A DNA stretch of 64,000 nt from NCBI GenBank assembly GCA_963995525.1, contig OZ023206.1, positions 26,454,303-26,518,302 of the forward strand, read 5' to 3'. The position numbers were made by a program, and so were the translations under genes. This DNA is from Escarpia spicata (Eukaryota; Annelida; Polychaeta; Sabellida; Siboglinidae). Each line of letters opens with the position of its first letter. Positions within the stretch are counted from its first letter, which is position 1. The notes under the pieces are model-generated. The model did no database searches, was not told where the DNA came from, and was given only the letters and a program-made list of their open reading frames with translations. Below, one piece after another: positions 47,925-61,687 of the stretch.

Positions 47925-48085
47925 ACTTAATAATTGGTTCGTACATAGTACTATAATTGTTGGTCATTATATAAAAAATGTACTCGTACATGATGAAATG
48001 TACTTCTACTTGGAATTGTACTTGGTAAGTTTTTCTTTCAAAGTACTTGTATTTGTATATATCGTAATGTTCTTGTTCTTGCTAC
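47925..48085. repeat. dispersed repeat, copy B (copy A at 31550-31700)
   Basis: Shares TTGTTGGTCATTA, TACTTGGAATT and GGTAAGTTTTT in the same order and spacing as copy A. Confidence 0.6.
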
Positions 48086-48142
48086 TGTACATAAACAATT
48101 GCTTGATCCGACTCTGCCATGAAAACGACTTAGGTTGTGTTC

Positions 48143-48560
<418 letters not shown>

Positions 48561-48665
48561 ACATACAGACATAGAGACAGGTATACAAAGGGAGAAAACA
48601 GAGAAGACTCGTTGACCCTATTCAGCTAAACACGCGCGCACGCTTGGACATCATCCCTAGTTACC

Positions 48666-49126
48666 AGTAACATATTGATTTTTTGTGTATGACACGACGC
48701 TCTATAGCATCGGCTGTCGTGCCCGAGTTGTTCATCATCGATTTTCACATTTCGCATCACGATTTTTTTTTGCCAGGGGTATGACGTGTAGACGTCATGT
48801 NNNNNNNNNNNNNNNNNNNNNNNNNNNNNNNNNNNNNNNNNNNNNNNNNNNNNNNNNNNNNNNNNNNNNNNNNNNNNNNNNNNNNNNNNNNNNNNNNNNN
48901 NNNNNNNNNNNNNNNNNNNNNNNNNNNNNNNNNNNNNNNNNNNNNNNNNNNNNNNNNNNNNNNNNNNNNNNNNNNNNNNNNNNNNNNNNNNNNNNNNNNN
49001 AGTAACATATTGATTTTTGTGTATGACACGACGCTCTATAGCATCGGCTGTCGTGCCCGAGTGTTCATCGATTTTCACATTTCGCTCACGATTTTTTTGC
49101 CAGGGTATGACGTGTAGACGTCATGT
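48666..49126. repeat. duplicated gap flanks, probable assembly artefact
   Basis: 48666-48800 (135 bp) and 49001-49126 (126 bp) begin AGTAACATATTGATTTTT and end GTAGACGTCATGT. They differ only by single- or few-base insertions in the left copy, mainly in homopolymers. No substitution is seen. Confidence 0.85.
48801..49000. other. assembly gap (200 N)
   Basis: Exactly 200 unknown bases, a placeholder size. Sequence on the two sides is the same locus (48666-48800 and 49001-49126). Confidence 0.99.
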
Positions 49127-49280
49127 GACTGACCGTCAGTCTATTGATATATTGCTTTGACGACAGTTAAACTACTGCAACCGTAGTATTCAGACACCCT
49201 CAGTAGTTATCAGGCCGCATCAATTGTTGTCCGATTGCTTCAAGAGTTTTCAACCGAGCCATTGAAAATCACAGCTCAAG

Positions 49281-49398
49281 ATGGCAAAGCGTTATTCTTA
49301 CCAAACGGCACGTCGCGAAATATATCTGCTGTCACGCAGGCGTCTGCTACGAGTTCAGCTCTTTGCAATGGTATCTCTCTGGGTTACTTCATCGCCTG
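49281..49398 (+). CDS. possible first exon of the YWTD-repeat protein (signal peptide)
   Basis: AAGATGGC gives a good start context. The frame MAKRYSYQTARREIYLLSRR continues to LLRVQLFAMVSLWVTSSP and ends at CCTG|GTAAGC, a strong donor in phase 1. Joined to the phase-1 exon at 58746 it gives ...[16 protein letters not shown], in which the hydrophobic stretch followed by VAG resembles a signal-peptide end. The 39 codons are open. The link is inferred from phase and sense only, over a 9.3-kb intron. Confidence 0.4.
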
Positions 49399-49494
49399 GT
49401 AAGCTATTTACATCAATTAAATATACATTTTCAATATAACATATTGAAATATAGTTGCAGAACTGTTCCACTCGGTATATTTAATAACATGCTG

Positions 49495-52400
49495 TACTCT
49501 GAAACATTCATATCAGCACAAAGTCCATTTCTTGTACAGTACGTTTTAGTACAGTAAACCCCACCCATACACCCATTGTATAGTCTACATCTTCGTTCCC
49601 ATGTAATGTGTTGAGGCATTCACATTTACCAAAATTGAACAACATTTGCCATTTTTCAGACCATTTTGTTAACCTGTCAAGATCAACTTGTAAATGTTGT
49701 CTATCTCTACCACGTTTAATACTTTTAAACAATAGTGTATCATCCGCAAACTTCAACACCTTGCTTGTTATATCATCGTCTAAATCGTTCATATATATTA
49801 AGAATAATATAGTTCCCAGTACTGATCCCTGTGGTATCCCACTCAAAATTATTTCCAGTTTGAAGCATCCCGATCAACTACTACCCGGTGTCTTCTGTCA
49901 ATTAGCCATTTTCTATCCAGCTAATTAAACCATTTCCTATGACAAGGGCCTTTAGTTTAAGCAGTACCCTTTGATGAGTCACTTTGTCGAAAGCTTTCTG
50001 AAAATCTAAGTAGATGATTCTACTGGTGATCCCTCGTCCTACCACTTAGTGATATCATCAAAAAAACATAACATATTTGTTAAGCATGACCTCGGATTTA
50101 GAAACCAATATTGAAATGGGTTTAACAAAATATGTTTAGCAAGAAAATCAACCTTGTGATATTTAATTAGTCTTTCTATTAATTTGCAAATCACTGACAT
50201 TAAACTCACTGGTCTGTAGTTATCTTACTTTTTTCTGAAACATTTTTTAAATATCGGTATAATGTTTGCTTCTTTCCATTCTAAAGGAACAACTCGCTCT
50301 TCTAATGACAAATGTTGCAAGTGGTATGCTAATTTGTCCTACAATTTTCATTAGTAGTTTGGCGGAATCCAATCCACTCCAGGTGATTTATTTTCCTTCA
50401 TAGCCCTAATATTCTTAGCTACCATTTCTGGGGTTACAATTAACTGTCCTAAATAATCTGATTCTGCCCCCTGATACTGGCAGTGAACTAATATCTTCCC
50501 ATGTAAACACTGAACTAAAATACTCATTCAGGTCTTCTGCCATTGAGAATCCCTCTGATAATATATTTCCAGCATTATCTTCTAGAGGAACGAACTTTCT
50601 GTTTGCTCCGGAAATATGCATAAAAACTCTTGCTGTCTTGTTTTATATTACAAGCTGATTTTTATTCGTAGCTTCACTTCGAATTTCGAATTTCAGTTGT
50701 AGTTTGGTATAGTGCTTCTTTATAAATGTTGTAGTCTTCGTCATTTCCAGTACGTCTATATGACTTCCACATCATTTGTTTGTACTTAATGTTTCTAATG
50801 GCTTCTTTCGAAAAGTATTTATTTCTGGACCGTTTCCCTTGTTTTTTTTCAAGGGAACAAATCTATCGACGATGCACTCTATTTCATTCTTTAACATATT
50901 CCAGCATTATGTTGCTGTCTTATTCTTCAGTGAGTTGTTCCAGTCTATTTTAGCTAAATATTTCCTCATGTCCTTATATCTTCCTTTGTGGAAATTTCTC
51001 CTGAACTGCTTTTTATTATTTCTTTCTGATTTTACTGATGGTAAAATGTATCTGATTGTGATCACTACTCCCCAGTGGCTCACATATCTTGACATTGTGA
51101 ACTAATTCTTTCTGTCAGGACAAAACTATGTCTAAAACATTCTCACTCCTGGTTGGCTCCAGCACATGTTGAGAACGGAAACTTTCTTGTACTAAACCAA
51201 ACACTTGTGGTCCTCACTCCCCGTACTCTGTATAGATTTCCATTGTGTATGACCATGGCTAAATCTCCCATTATAATACAGTCCCGATGCTACCTTCCCT
51301 CATAGCGTTTTGTACTTTTTTATTCTCTTCTCCGCTTATGTTTGGACTTCGATAAACTAATCCCACCGTTAACGTTGAGTTTTCTGAGCTTCTTCGCAAT
51401 ATGTTTCTCTTTCTAATTTTATTTCATCAGCCTGGACAGATTCTTTAACATATAAAATAAGTACACTTCTTCCTATTCTATCTTTCCTGAACATTACATA
51501 ACCTGTTGGTCCCAATTCGGCATCTGATATATCAGTGGTGGCCCATGATTCGATTATACCTATTATGTGATGGTCAATATCTTCTACCATAATGTTTAGT
51601 TAAATTCTTTTAAACAAATGCATGTATATCCTAATTTAGAACAGTTTTCCAGGCTGTTCTTTTCTGATTAATATCTGCTGTCTTTATCTATGCCTTCAGT
51701 TGCAGGCTTCTTTGTGAATCCCCCCTGCGAATCTAGTTTAAGTAGATCTTATCCCACTGTTAACAGTTTGTAGAAAGTCCTCTGAGAAAACTACTGACCC
51801 CTTTCCACTTAGATGGAGGTCATGTCTCATTTACATATCTTCCCTCCCAACAAAGTATCCCCATAAATACACGAATCCTACCCCCTCTTCTTTACACATC
51901 TGCTCAACTAGTGCGTTGATCGCCATCCTCTTGAAATTTCTATATGTTGGCCTCCTTCCTCCCATTACTGGCAAAATTCCTGACAGAATAATATGTTCAA
52001 CTCTTGTTTTGTTAACTTCCTCACAAACCGGCTGTATTTCTGTACTGTCCCAATTGTTCCCTCCCTGTCTGCACTATTTGTCCCTACGTGTACTAGTGTA
52101 GACCCTCCCTTGCCATGCCCCAATATCTTCTCTACCCATTCAGACACATGTTCTATCCTAGCCCTTGGCAAACAAACAACGACGTCCTCCCCTTCGCTTA
52201 GTGTCTTATATGTCTTTCTCAGAATATAGTCGCCCATAAACACCCTCTCGTTTCTCAATGCCTCCTAAATCACTACCTCAGAATAGCTCCTTCTCCGGTT
52301 TGTATCTGTCTGGCTGTAGTCTTGTTGCCCTGTCTTCTGCTCTCCTGTCACAATCTCGTCCGTTCCATTCTTTGCTAACGCAGTTTCTCTTGTCACCTTT

Positions 52401-53657
52401 CCTCCTGACATCGTCCCTCCCAACTTCTCTTGTGTCACATTTACTCTCACTTCCTTTCTTCCCGTCGTCTTTCCTTCCATTGCATTTCCTCCCCTCTCCC
52501 GTCTCTTTTTTCCTCCTACCTCTTTCTCTACGCTCACACTCTCCCCTGTCACCTTCACGCCTGTCACATTTCCTGCCGTCGATCCTCCAATTTCTTCACC
52601 TCCGATCACTTTCCCTCCTCTCAGTCTCCTTTCCTCGGTATTCTTGCCACTACTCTGCTCCTTAAGTCACACAGTATTCCCAACTCTCTCCCTGTCGTCT
52701 CTCTCCATTCCACCTGTTTCCTTGCTGATTCTCATCTCAATCCCCTTCACAATATCTACCAAACTAGCTACCTCCTTCTCCAGACATTCCACCTTCCAAC
52801 ACCCCACGCACTGAAAGGTGAATCCCATTTCTTTGGTCTCTGTCCATGACTTCCCGCAGCCGGATAAGGCAAAATCTACCCAACTGTGGCAGTCATCGCA
52901 CACCAACTGTCTCTTTGCCTTGACTTGCCGCTTGCAAGGCGCCGTATCATAATTTATTTAATAATAATAATCTAATTAGTGTTTAAAATAGTTGAATCAA
53001 CTGTGTTTACTCTATTCGCTGTCTATGTAGTCTTTAAAAAGACTGTTTACTGTGCACAAATGTTACACTTTACGTAAGATTGCCTTGTTTATTTCGGGTA
53101 CAGTTTTTAGTTATAGTCACAGCTGACTATCTATCTTATCAGAAATGCTAACGTTACCGGTAGTGACCTAATTTAAATACAATCAATTATCTTATGCTAT
53201 ACTGCCTTATTGATTTAGGTTTTACCGCGCCCTAGTGAATACGTGGGACACTAGCTTCATAAACTTAGGTTCTCGCAAATGCTTAATTTTAACAACAAAG
53301 CTACCTAATCAAAATGTCTAGCAGGTACTGGCTTACACAGATATTATCTGTTGTAAATAGTTTTATGTTTGTTACTTTATCACCTATATATTCTACCAAA
53401 TAATACGATTTTTTAAATCTTGTTTACAAACTTATCGTAGGCTATCTTACCCTATTATCACTCACTAGACTAAAATGTTCTATAATACTTTATCTAACTA
53501 ACTTTAAGCACAACTGCTACTCAGTATATGTTTACTGCTACTTTATGAATTCTATTAAGGCAAGAATAATACTTATCAATCAGTAATTCCACTTGTTTAT
53601 CAACTTTCCTGCACCACCAATTTCTACGATCTATCCCCGACAAACATGCCTTGTATT
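49495..53657 (-). mobile_element. CR1-like element copy 3, 3'-truncated
   Basis: Aligns with copy 1 from about 20795 to 24955: RT palm (GIPQGSVLGTILFLIYMNDL and KFADDTLLF near 49770), decayed RT N-terminus, endonuclease (GIIESWATTDISDAE near 51560), ORF1 esterase (VFMGDYILRKT near 52240, nucleophile Ser replaced by Tyr; VHVGTNSAD), ORF1 finger (VCDDCHSW near 52900) and 5' UTR to 53657. Many frameshifts. It lacks the 3' end. It would lie in intron 1 of the YWTD gene, antisense to it. Confidence 0.88.
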
Positions 53658-53739
53658 TGGAATTGATAATTGTTTCACTAGACACAGTTTAGAATTGATC
53701 CACTCGACACATCTACAACTGTTTCTCCACGGCCCATAT

Positions 53740-55195
53740 AGAACTGGTCCATTGGAACAATGTAGAACTGTTCCATTTGCCCATGTAGAAATGTTCCATT
53801 GGGCCCATGTAGAATTGTTCAATTGGGCCCATGTAGAACTGTTCTACTCGGCCCAAATAGAATTGTTCTATTGGGCCCATGAAGAACTGTTCCATTGGGC
53901 CCATATAACAGTGTTTCATAGAACTGTTCCATTGGGCCCATGTAGAACTGTTCCATTGGACCCAGGTACAAAGTGTAGAACTGTTCCATTCGGTCCATCT
54001 AGAAATGTTCCAATGGACCTATGTAGAAATGTTGCAATTGGCCCACGTAGAACTGTTCCATTCGGTCCACATAGAACTGTTCCATTGGGCCCATGCAGAA
54101 CTCATCCACGTATCTCATGTAAAACTGTTCCACTTGGCTTGTGTAGAACTGTTTCATTGGGGCCAGGTAGAAGTGTTCCATTGGGCTCATGTATAATTGT
54201 TTCATTGTGCCCATGTATAACTGTTCCATTAGGCCCATGAAGAACTGGTCCACTGACCCCATGAAGAACTTTTCCACTTGGTGCACGTAGTACTGTTTCA
54301 GCCGACCCATGTAGAACCGTTCCATTTGGCCCACGTAGAACTGTTCCATTGGGTCCATATACACCTGTCCCATGGAGAACTAGTCCGCTGGGTCCATGAA
54401 GAACTGTTCTATTGGACCCATATTGAAAAGTTTCACTCGGCCCATGTAGAACTATTCCAGTGAACCCACGTAGAACAGTTCCACTTGGCCTATGTTCCAT
54501 TGGGATCATGTAGAACTGGTCCACGTGTCCCGTGTAGAACTATTCCATTGGGCCCATGGAGATCTAGTCCACTGGGCCCATGAAGAACTGTTCCACTTGG
54601 TGCATATAATACTGTTTCACCTGGCCCATGTAGAACTGTTCCATAGGGTCCATGTAGAATGTTTTCATTGGGCCCATGTACAACTGTCCCATTTGACCCA
54701 TGTACAACTGTTCCATTGGACCTATATAGAAATGTTCCATTGAACCCATGTAGAACTGTTTTATTGGACCCATGTAAAAATGTTTCACTCGGCCCATGTA
54801 GAACTATTCCACTGAGCCCCTGTAGAACTGTTCCATTTGGCGCATGTAGAACAATTGTACTCGGCATATGTAGAATTGTTCAGCATGGCCCATGCAGAAC
54901 TAGCCCACTCGGCCCATGCGAACCTATTCCCCTAGGCCAACATTAAACTGTTCCCGTCGTCCCATGTAAAATTGCTCCCCTCTGTCTATGTAAGACTGTT
55001 CCCCTCGGCCCATGTAAAACTGTTCCCCTCTGTCCATGTAAGACTCTTCCCCACTGTCCATTAAAACGGTTTCCCTCTGTCCATGTAGAACCGTTCCACT
55101 CGGCCCCTGTATAACTGTTCCACTCGGCCCGTGTAGAACCTTTACGCTCTGCCCGTGTATAACTGTTCAACTCTGTCCATGTAAAACTGTCCTCT
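53740..55195. repeat. 24-bp minisatellite array, about 60 units
   Basis: Imperfect head-to-tail copies of GGGCCCATGTAGAACTGTTCCATT with many variants; units degrade towards the right end, where CCCCTCGGCCCATGTAAAACTG forms dominate. Since 24 is a multiple of three, plus-strand HVELFHWA and minus-strand MGPMEQFY octapeptide frames stay open for hundreds of bases. I read these as consequences of the unit, not as proteins. Confidence 0.93.
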
Positions 55196-55199
55196 CTTC

Positions 55200-58100
55200 A
55201 CTGGGCTGAAACAGATGAACTACGTGCAGCTGCTTTATTTGGTCAAGGGAGAAACAATGTCATCAGAAATTCCTCAAACTGAAAAGCCACACAATGCTGT
55301 TAGTGTCTCATCCGCGACACATATCGGTTTGGTTTAACGGATTTGCGAGTTACGTTTCTATGACCAGTGTCTCTTGCCGAGTCTATCGTCTCATATTAAT
55401 ATGGGTTTCCTCCGCTAGATAGATTGATCTAATGATTATTTAGAAACAAACAAACAATTAAACTCTTAAAGGAGACATGAACATAAAATTCAGATTTGGA
55501 GAGTTGTGTCGCAAATATGAGGACTTGTAGGAGTGTTGCCGCATACAGCGATGAACCATTGGCAATAGACGTCACTCAGGAAAGTTTATGACATGTACGA
55601 TGAAGACGACGATGTAAAAAGTAACATTTTGAGACTGTCGTTGTCGCCTGTGACAAACGACAATTTCATATTCACGGACCGAACATCGTCAAGTTTTATT
55701 GGAAACGAACAATACATTCATGACATAATAAAGAATCACACGAATTATTTTCAACGTCAAATACAACATCTATACGTATAAATGTATCATTGTAATAGTA
55801 TTAATATGATGCGCGCAACTGACAGAATTGTGCAAGCCATCCATTCACTGATTCAGTGATTTCACTGACACTGTCGCTGTTATTGAGTGATTAATAGATT
55901 TCAGTTACTTCTGACGACAAGGCGGCCCGATTTTTGAAAACACAAAATAACTTAGTTGAGCTGCTGCGAGGATGTCGTCACAATAGAGTCGAGTCGACAT
56001 TTCGCCGCTGGCAGCTTCAGGAGCAGGCATTGCTTTTGTCCGACTATTAATTGTGTATGTTTATAATCCGTAGTACACTTGTGAAATATCCAATCTCTGT
56101 GTCACACCAATTTGTTCATCAATGTCTATATATATCAAAATAGATTCGTAAATATGCTAGGTTGTTTACATGTAATATTTTAATGTGATGACCTACTTAA
56201 AAAATCAAAACTATACATGATGTCAGTGCAGTTACAATTGTTCAAGAACGAAAGACCCACACCACGATTTTGCATACCAGCTATACATCATGATAATGTA
56301 TGATGGAACAGAATTAGAGGTAATTTCAAATGTTTGTTGACTTACTTGACTACAATATTATTCACAGAATTGTGTAAACACAACAGCTTATTTACTATAA
56401 AATATATATACAGTACATGAAACGTATTTTGTAATATATTAATTCTCCTAGTTAAAAAAAAATTTGTTTTACAAAAAGGTGAACTTCTTGCATCAACAGA
56501 AAGCTAGTCATAAAAAATACTAACACCACTTGCTACTTTCAATTCACAATTGATTTTTATTGTACATATGTTTCTTTCAAAATTTGATGTAGGGTATATA
56601 TCATCACAGGAGAATATTTATAATATATATATTCACGATTGTCAGTAGTATTGTATAATGTTTAATAAATATGATATGTTTCGAACGAATGAGTTTAAGC
56701 TACTTTTGTGAAACAAAACTTAATTTTGTTATCACTGCAGTCCAATGAAGCATGCACTAGCCATGTTGTCATTTTTTATTTCATTTTCTTGTTGATACAT
56801 ATTCATGTATGCTTCATTGCTCTCTCCAAATTCCTATTCAGCACTCATGCACAGAGTAATACTGAAATACAAACCAACTGTACAACAGTATAATAAAAAA
56901 GGTATGGTAATTGGTATTACTAATAATAGGTATACTTCATAATAATTGTTGTTGGATTTAAGTAAATATCACCTTACCGTACTATGTTGCAGTCAAGAAA
57001 TCCATAATTAAAATAAATTTATCTTAATATTATTTGATAGTTAATTGCAGCACAGAAAGTAAATACTCAGTGTACAGTTCAGTTGCACCTTGTTATTTAT
57101 GTAATTACGATTATGTAGTGAATTTAGTCAAAACATATATTCCCATAACACGTTACCGAGTTTAGGAGTCAGACGGAAGAAAACACGACACAATACAAAG
57201 GTATCACGGAAATAAGCATTGCCATTGGACGCGATGTTATGACACGCAAAGTTCTACACATTTATAATATACCCACATTCCAAATATCAAACAAAACAAG
57301 AAATAACAGTCCAGGTAGGTTATAGAAAATATAAATATCCAACAACATGGCAAAATGTTATATTGTATACACGCTAGAAAGACATGTTCGCGAACTGCCA
57401 ATCCAGTAATTAACAACAGTCGAGCCGAGGAGAACGACATTCTTTGAAGCGAAGTGCTCAGTTTAAGTTAGTGAAAGTCCCTTTCCATTCTCAGATGTGC
57501 ACTCCAAAAACTGAGAGTTCATTGTTGGTATTTAAATATTCTGAGTAATTTTGTATACGGTTAACAACGTATAGCATATTTATCAAGTACAAATGATCAA
57601 TACAAATGAGGGAGGTATACAAAATAAATCGCAGCTACGCCTACGTTTTGTCACTCTTCTTGGATTTGGTTTAGCTGGACTCAAAACCAAGTTGCTTCGC
57701 CTTCGCAGCTCGCTTTGTTGTTTTGGGGACGTCAAACTTCGTCTCTTTTTATGTGGTTCTCTTGACAGTAGTCAGGATGATGGGTAATGTCACTGGTACT
57801 TGTATTATTCGAATTCACAAACCGCTGTATCCTTCACGAAACAACTACTGTCAGTCTGTCGACATGATCACACTGACAACGGCGTAGCAGATGCGAGTCC
57901 AACTTTCAAGTTGCGATATCGATGGCGATGCGACGGTCATCAAATTCAGTCGATTTATCTGTTTATAATCCACTTATTTCATTCGATCGGAAACAAACAA
58001 CTCTTCGCCGAGGCAATTCCATAACTACCATCAGAAATACAATACTTCGATCGGCCGCCAGCTTCTATGACACATATGACGTCACACTCAAGGAAACTTC

Positions 58101-58745
58101 CGAAGACAAATTTTCAGAGGCGGTATGTGAGGAAACATTCTTATTTGAATTTTTTTATGAACGCTGAACTTTTTTTGGGACTACATTATTATCTTATTTT
58201 ATATAATATATTCTATTTACTATAGCATTTATTTCAACCGTTCATGTCACCTTTAAGCGACACTCAGAAGCCATTAATTTTTCGTGACCACTCTCATATC
58301 TTATCATCAATATTTCTGCAAGCCTGGATAATATGCAACATGGCTGTTCAAATTGAAAAGCCACACAGTGCTGTTATTGTCTCATCCGCGACACGTATCG
58401 ATTTGGTTTAACGGATTTGCGAGTTATGTTTTTACGACTAGTGCCACTTGCCGAGTCTATTACCTGATGTTAGGATGGGTTGCCTCCGCTAGAATAATTG
58501 ATCTAATGATTAACCGAATCTATATGACTAACATGCTGCGCCACATACCTGGCACGAGTTAATCCCCTAGGACATACTAGAAGTTGTACCGACCTGAATC
58601 AATTAAACTCTTAACACCCAGAAGCCATTATTTATTAACTTTGCGTGACCACTCTCATATCAATCATTCTACAGGCCTGGCTAATCTGCAAAATGGCTGT
58701 TCCTGTGAGTACTGTTTTGTTCTTCGTGTTATCCTCTCTCTTTAG
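55200..58745. other. intron-like stretch with a few short open frames
   Basis: Frames at 55593-55781 (MYDEDDDVKSNIL...) and 57922-58122 (MAMRRSSNSVDLSV..., ending at a GCG|GTATGT donor) look protein-like but match no family and have no phase-compatible partner. Two copies of a host or repeat segment occur at 55274-55445 and 58347-58520. AT-rich otherwise. Confidence 0.35.
55274..58520. repeat. duplicated ~170-bp segment (55274-55445 and 58347-58520)
   Basis: Both copies contain GAAAAGCCACACA, TCTCATCCGCGACAC, TTTGGTTTAACGGATTTGCG and TTGATCTAATGATTA in order. A second local duplication, CAGAAGCCATTA...GCAA(C/A)ATGGCTGTTC, is at 58266-58350 and 58619-58702. Confidence 0.75.
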
Positions 58746-59294
58746 TTGCTGGAACCATACGTCCTAGAGCCCTGCTAGTGAGTCAAGAAGTGAGGATAGT
58801 GAAGATTCCGTTGGACACGAGTACAACACCGACCACCTACGGCACACCAATACAACTCGTCAGCGGTGGACGTGAGTACCAAAAGTACCTCGTGAACAAG
58901 TTGGCAATACGTTCGTTTCAACAAGTTGTTAATTTGTTTACGATATTCATAGGCGCCGGAACCGGGGGCGTGGAGGTTGTGTCCCAGCTATTCTTTTGGA
59001 CGGTTTGTGCATTATCTCTTGTAATTTTTTTTTTCGGAGCTGTAGATCAGATTAACCCCAATCATTTTTTTGCGAGATTATGTTTTTTTGAGAGTCTGAA
59101 GGTGGGTTTTGTTGGCGAGGGGGTGCAAATCGAGATTTTCGGAGAGCATGAAAAGATACGGAGAGCGGACTGGTGCTAAAGCTCCGGCTCAACCCCTACG
59201 TTATTCATTTAATTCCGGGTGCCTTAGTATTCACAGAATAAAACAAGACCCGGGGAGGACTGGCGTGAACAGCAAGGAATGGATGGCCATTGCG

Positions 59295-59329
<35 letters not shown>

Positions 59330-61094
59330 AAAAACTGATAAGAAAAGTAGAAGAAGCTACCAAGTGACGTTGACCCCATCCCGCAAGGGAGCAAGGGGAA
59401 GAAGAAAATATGGGTATTCCCTTGGTGGTGTTCATGACGGTCAGACTCACAGAAATATTATATGTACAATATAATATTTTGTATTTAAGTTAGAGTTTCC
59501 TGGTACGGAATGTGGCGTTATGCACAATCTGCGCTCATCCCCTTGATTGGCCTCTACAATGCAGCACAGTCAAGAAACCAACAAACAGTTCAAGAAACAT
59601 TCCGAAGTTATGAGTTAACAACAAGTGACTCACTGTAAAAGTACAACACTAAACAACACGAAATCAGTTTGCGACTTTGATTGCTAAACATTCTTCAGGA
59701 TAGGTCATTTTCTAAATTGACAGCTACCTGGGGAGGGAGGGCGGGCTATACATAGTTGGTAAATTGTTGGACTATCGATAAGCCAAAGGCTTCCATGTCC
59801 ACATGCCGTCTGGAGCTTGTAGCTCTGGACGGCAATCTTGTTAAATCTTGTTATTAAATCTATGTAAATTAAGGGAAGATTGTTCAAAACGAGACTCGAT
59901 AAACATAGAAAGGATGTTGACAACATAAGGAAAGAGAAATACACGAGGAGCGATAAAAATATAAATGTCGACCATCAACAAATCCACCATCACAGACAAC
60001 ACAAAATGATATCACAGACTGGGAGGGAGCGAAAATAATGGATAAGGAAGCCAACAGAAGAACACGACAAATAAAAGAATCCATATGGATCAGAAAGACC
60101 AGAACATCAACCGAGACGAAGGAAATTACGAACTACCTCACATGTACGATGACGTCATACGTCACATGCACTGAAGAAGTTGGTCCGTTACATCGACGAA
60201 ATCCTCTACAAGGTAAAGCGTCAAGTATTGGATATTTTTAAAAGAATTCATTTACATAGTTTGCGATTGATTCAACAGCCTATGTATTAAGTAACTGCAT
60301 GCAAGCTGGTGACATTTTAGGCGTAAACACTAAACAACACTCTGCAAGAATATTACGTATTGTACGGCTTAAACACTAAACACCATTCTACCAGCAAGTG
60401 TCTTATTGCATGTTCTAAACATTTAACAGCATTCCACAACGTCAACAATTGGCCATCTAAGACTAAAACAATTACTGATTTATCAGTTAGAAGTGATGAA
60501 TTACGTTTTGATTTGATAGATCTCTCTAGGATATCGTGGATGCATAATTCACCCCTCTTCCCTTATTCACCAGTCACTCTCTCAATTTCTCTATCCTCCT
60601 GCCGCTCTCACGCCCCTCTACTGCTCTCTTCCTCTCCTCTCCCAGCTTTCTATCTCTTTCCCTCTATCCCCATACCCCTCTCCCACTCTCCGATTCCCCC
60701 GCTCCCTCTCTCCATCCTACTCATCAACCCCTCATCCCTCACTCCTCTCACCTCTTTCTGTTCCTCCGTTTATCTCTTCCTGTATGTCCCTCTCTCCCTT
60801 TCTCCCTCTCCCTGTCACCCAGTCTCCCCCTCTATCTCTATCTCTCTCCTCTCTCTCTCTCTGTCTCTGCCTCTATGTTTCTCTCATCTCTCACTTACTC
60901 ACTTACTCCCTCTCTTTCCCTCTCCCTTCCCACTCCTCTCTCTCACTTCCTCTCTCCCTCCTCCCCATTCTGTCTCTCTTCCTCTTTCTATCTATCTCTC
61001 TATCTATCTATCTGTCTATCAGTCTATCTGTCTGTCTGTTTGTATGTCTGTCTGTTTGTCTATCTATCTATCCATCTATCTATCTATCTGTCTA

Positions 61095-61145
<51 letters not shown>

Positions 61146-61568
61146 AACATTGTGTGTTTGAAGAAACAATTCGAGCAATCGCAGTGAACGAAGTGCACGG
61201 CTTTATGTATTGGGGTGATAAATATAAAATTAAAAGATCAACACTCGGAGGCGCTATCATTACGGACGTCGTCGTCGGGACAGGCAAGTTGGCATGTTCC
61301 TGCATTCTTAAACATTTGCTTATTAGCATATCTCCGTAGTGCTTTATATCAATGCTTATTTCGATTAATATTACAATAGTTTTCAGCACATAATTATGTT
61401 ACAATGAATCAACACTAGTGTGATTGTTACATTTAAGTCAAAAGGATGAGTAGATATACTAATCAGGCAAGGTGTTTTTATTTAGCAGTAAACTGTTTTT
61501 TATAGAATATCGATACGATATATATCGTATAAGCATATATATATACACTGTTTTGTATAAGCGTATAA

Positions 61569-61607
<39 letters not shown>

Positions 61608-61636
61608 AAACATATATATATATATATTCTTATATG

Positions 61637-61687
<51 letters not shown>

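Noticed and set aside
48626..49117. Open frames spanning the N gap
   Set aside because: Their length comes from unknown bases.
53593..54867. Octapeptide-repeat proteins on both strands
   Set aside because: Multiple frames are open on both strands of a minisatellite with no start context, domain or splice evidence.
57922..58122. Coding exon ending at a GTATGT donor inside the YWTD intron
   Set aside because: Protein-like, but its phase 0 end fits neither neighbouring exon and no family is recognised; not called as a gene.
60360..61145. 261-codon Ser/Pro/Leu-rich frame
   Set aside because: Runs through CT-rich low-complexity DNA into a TA repeat.
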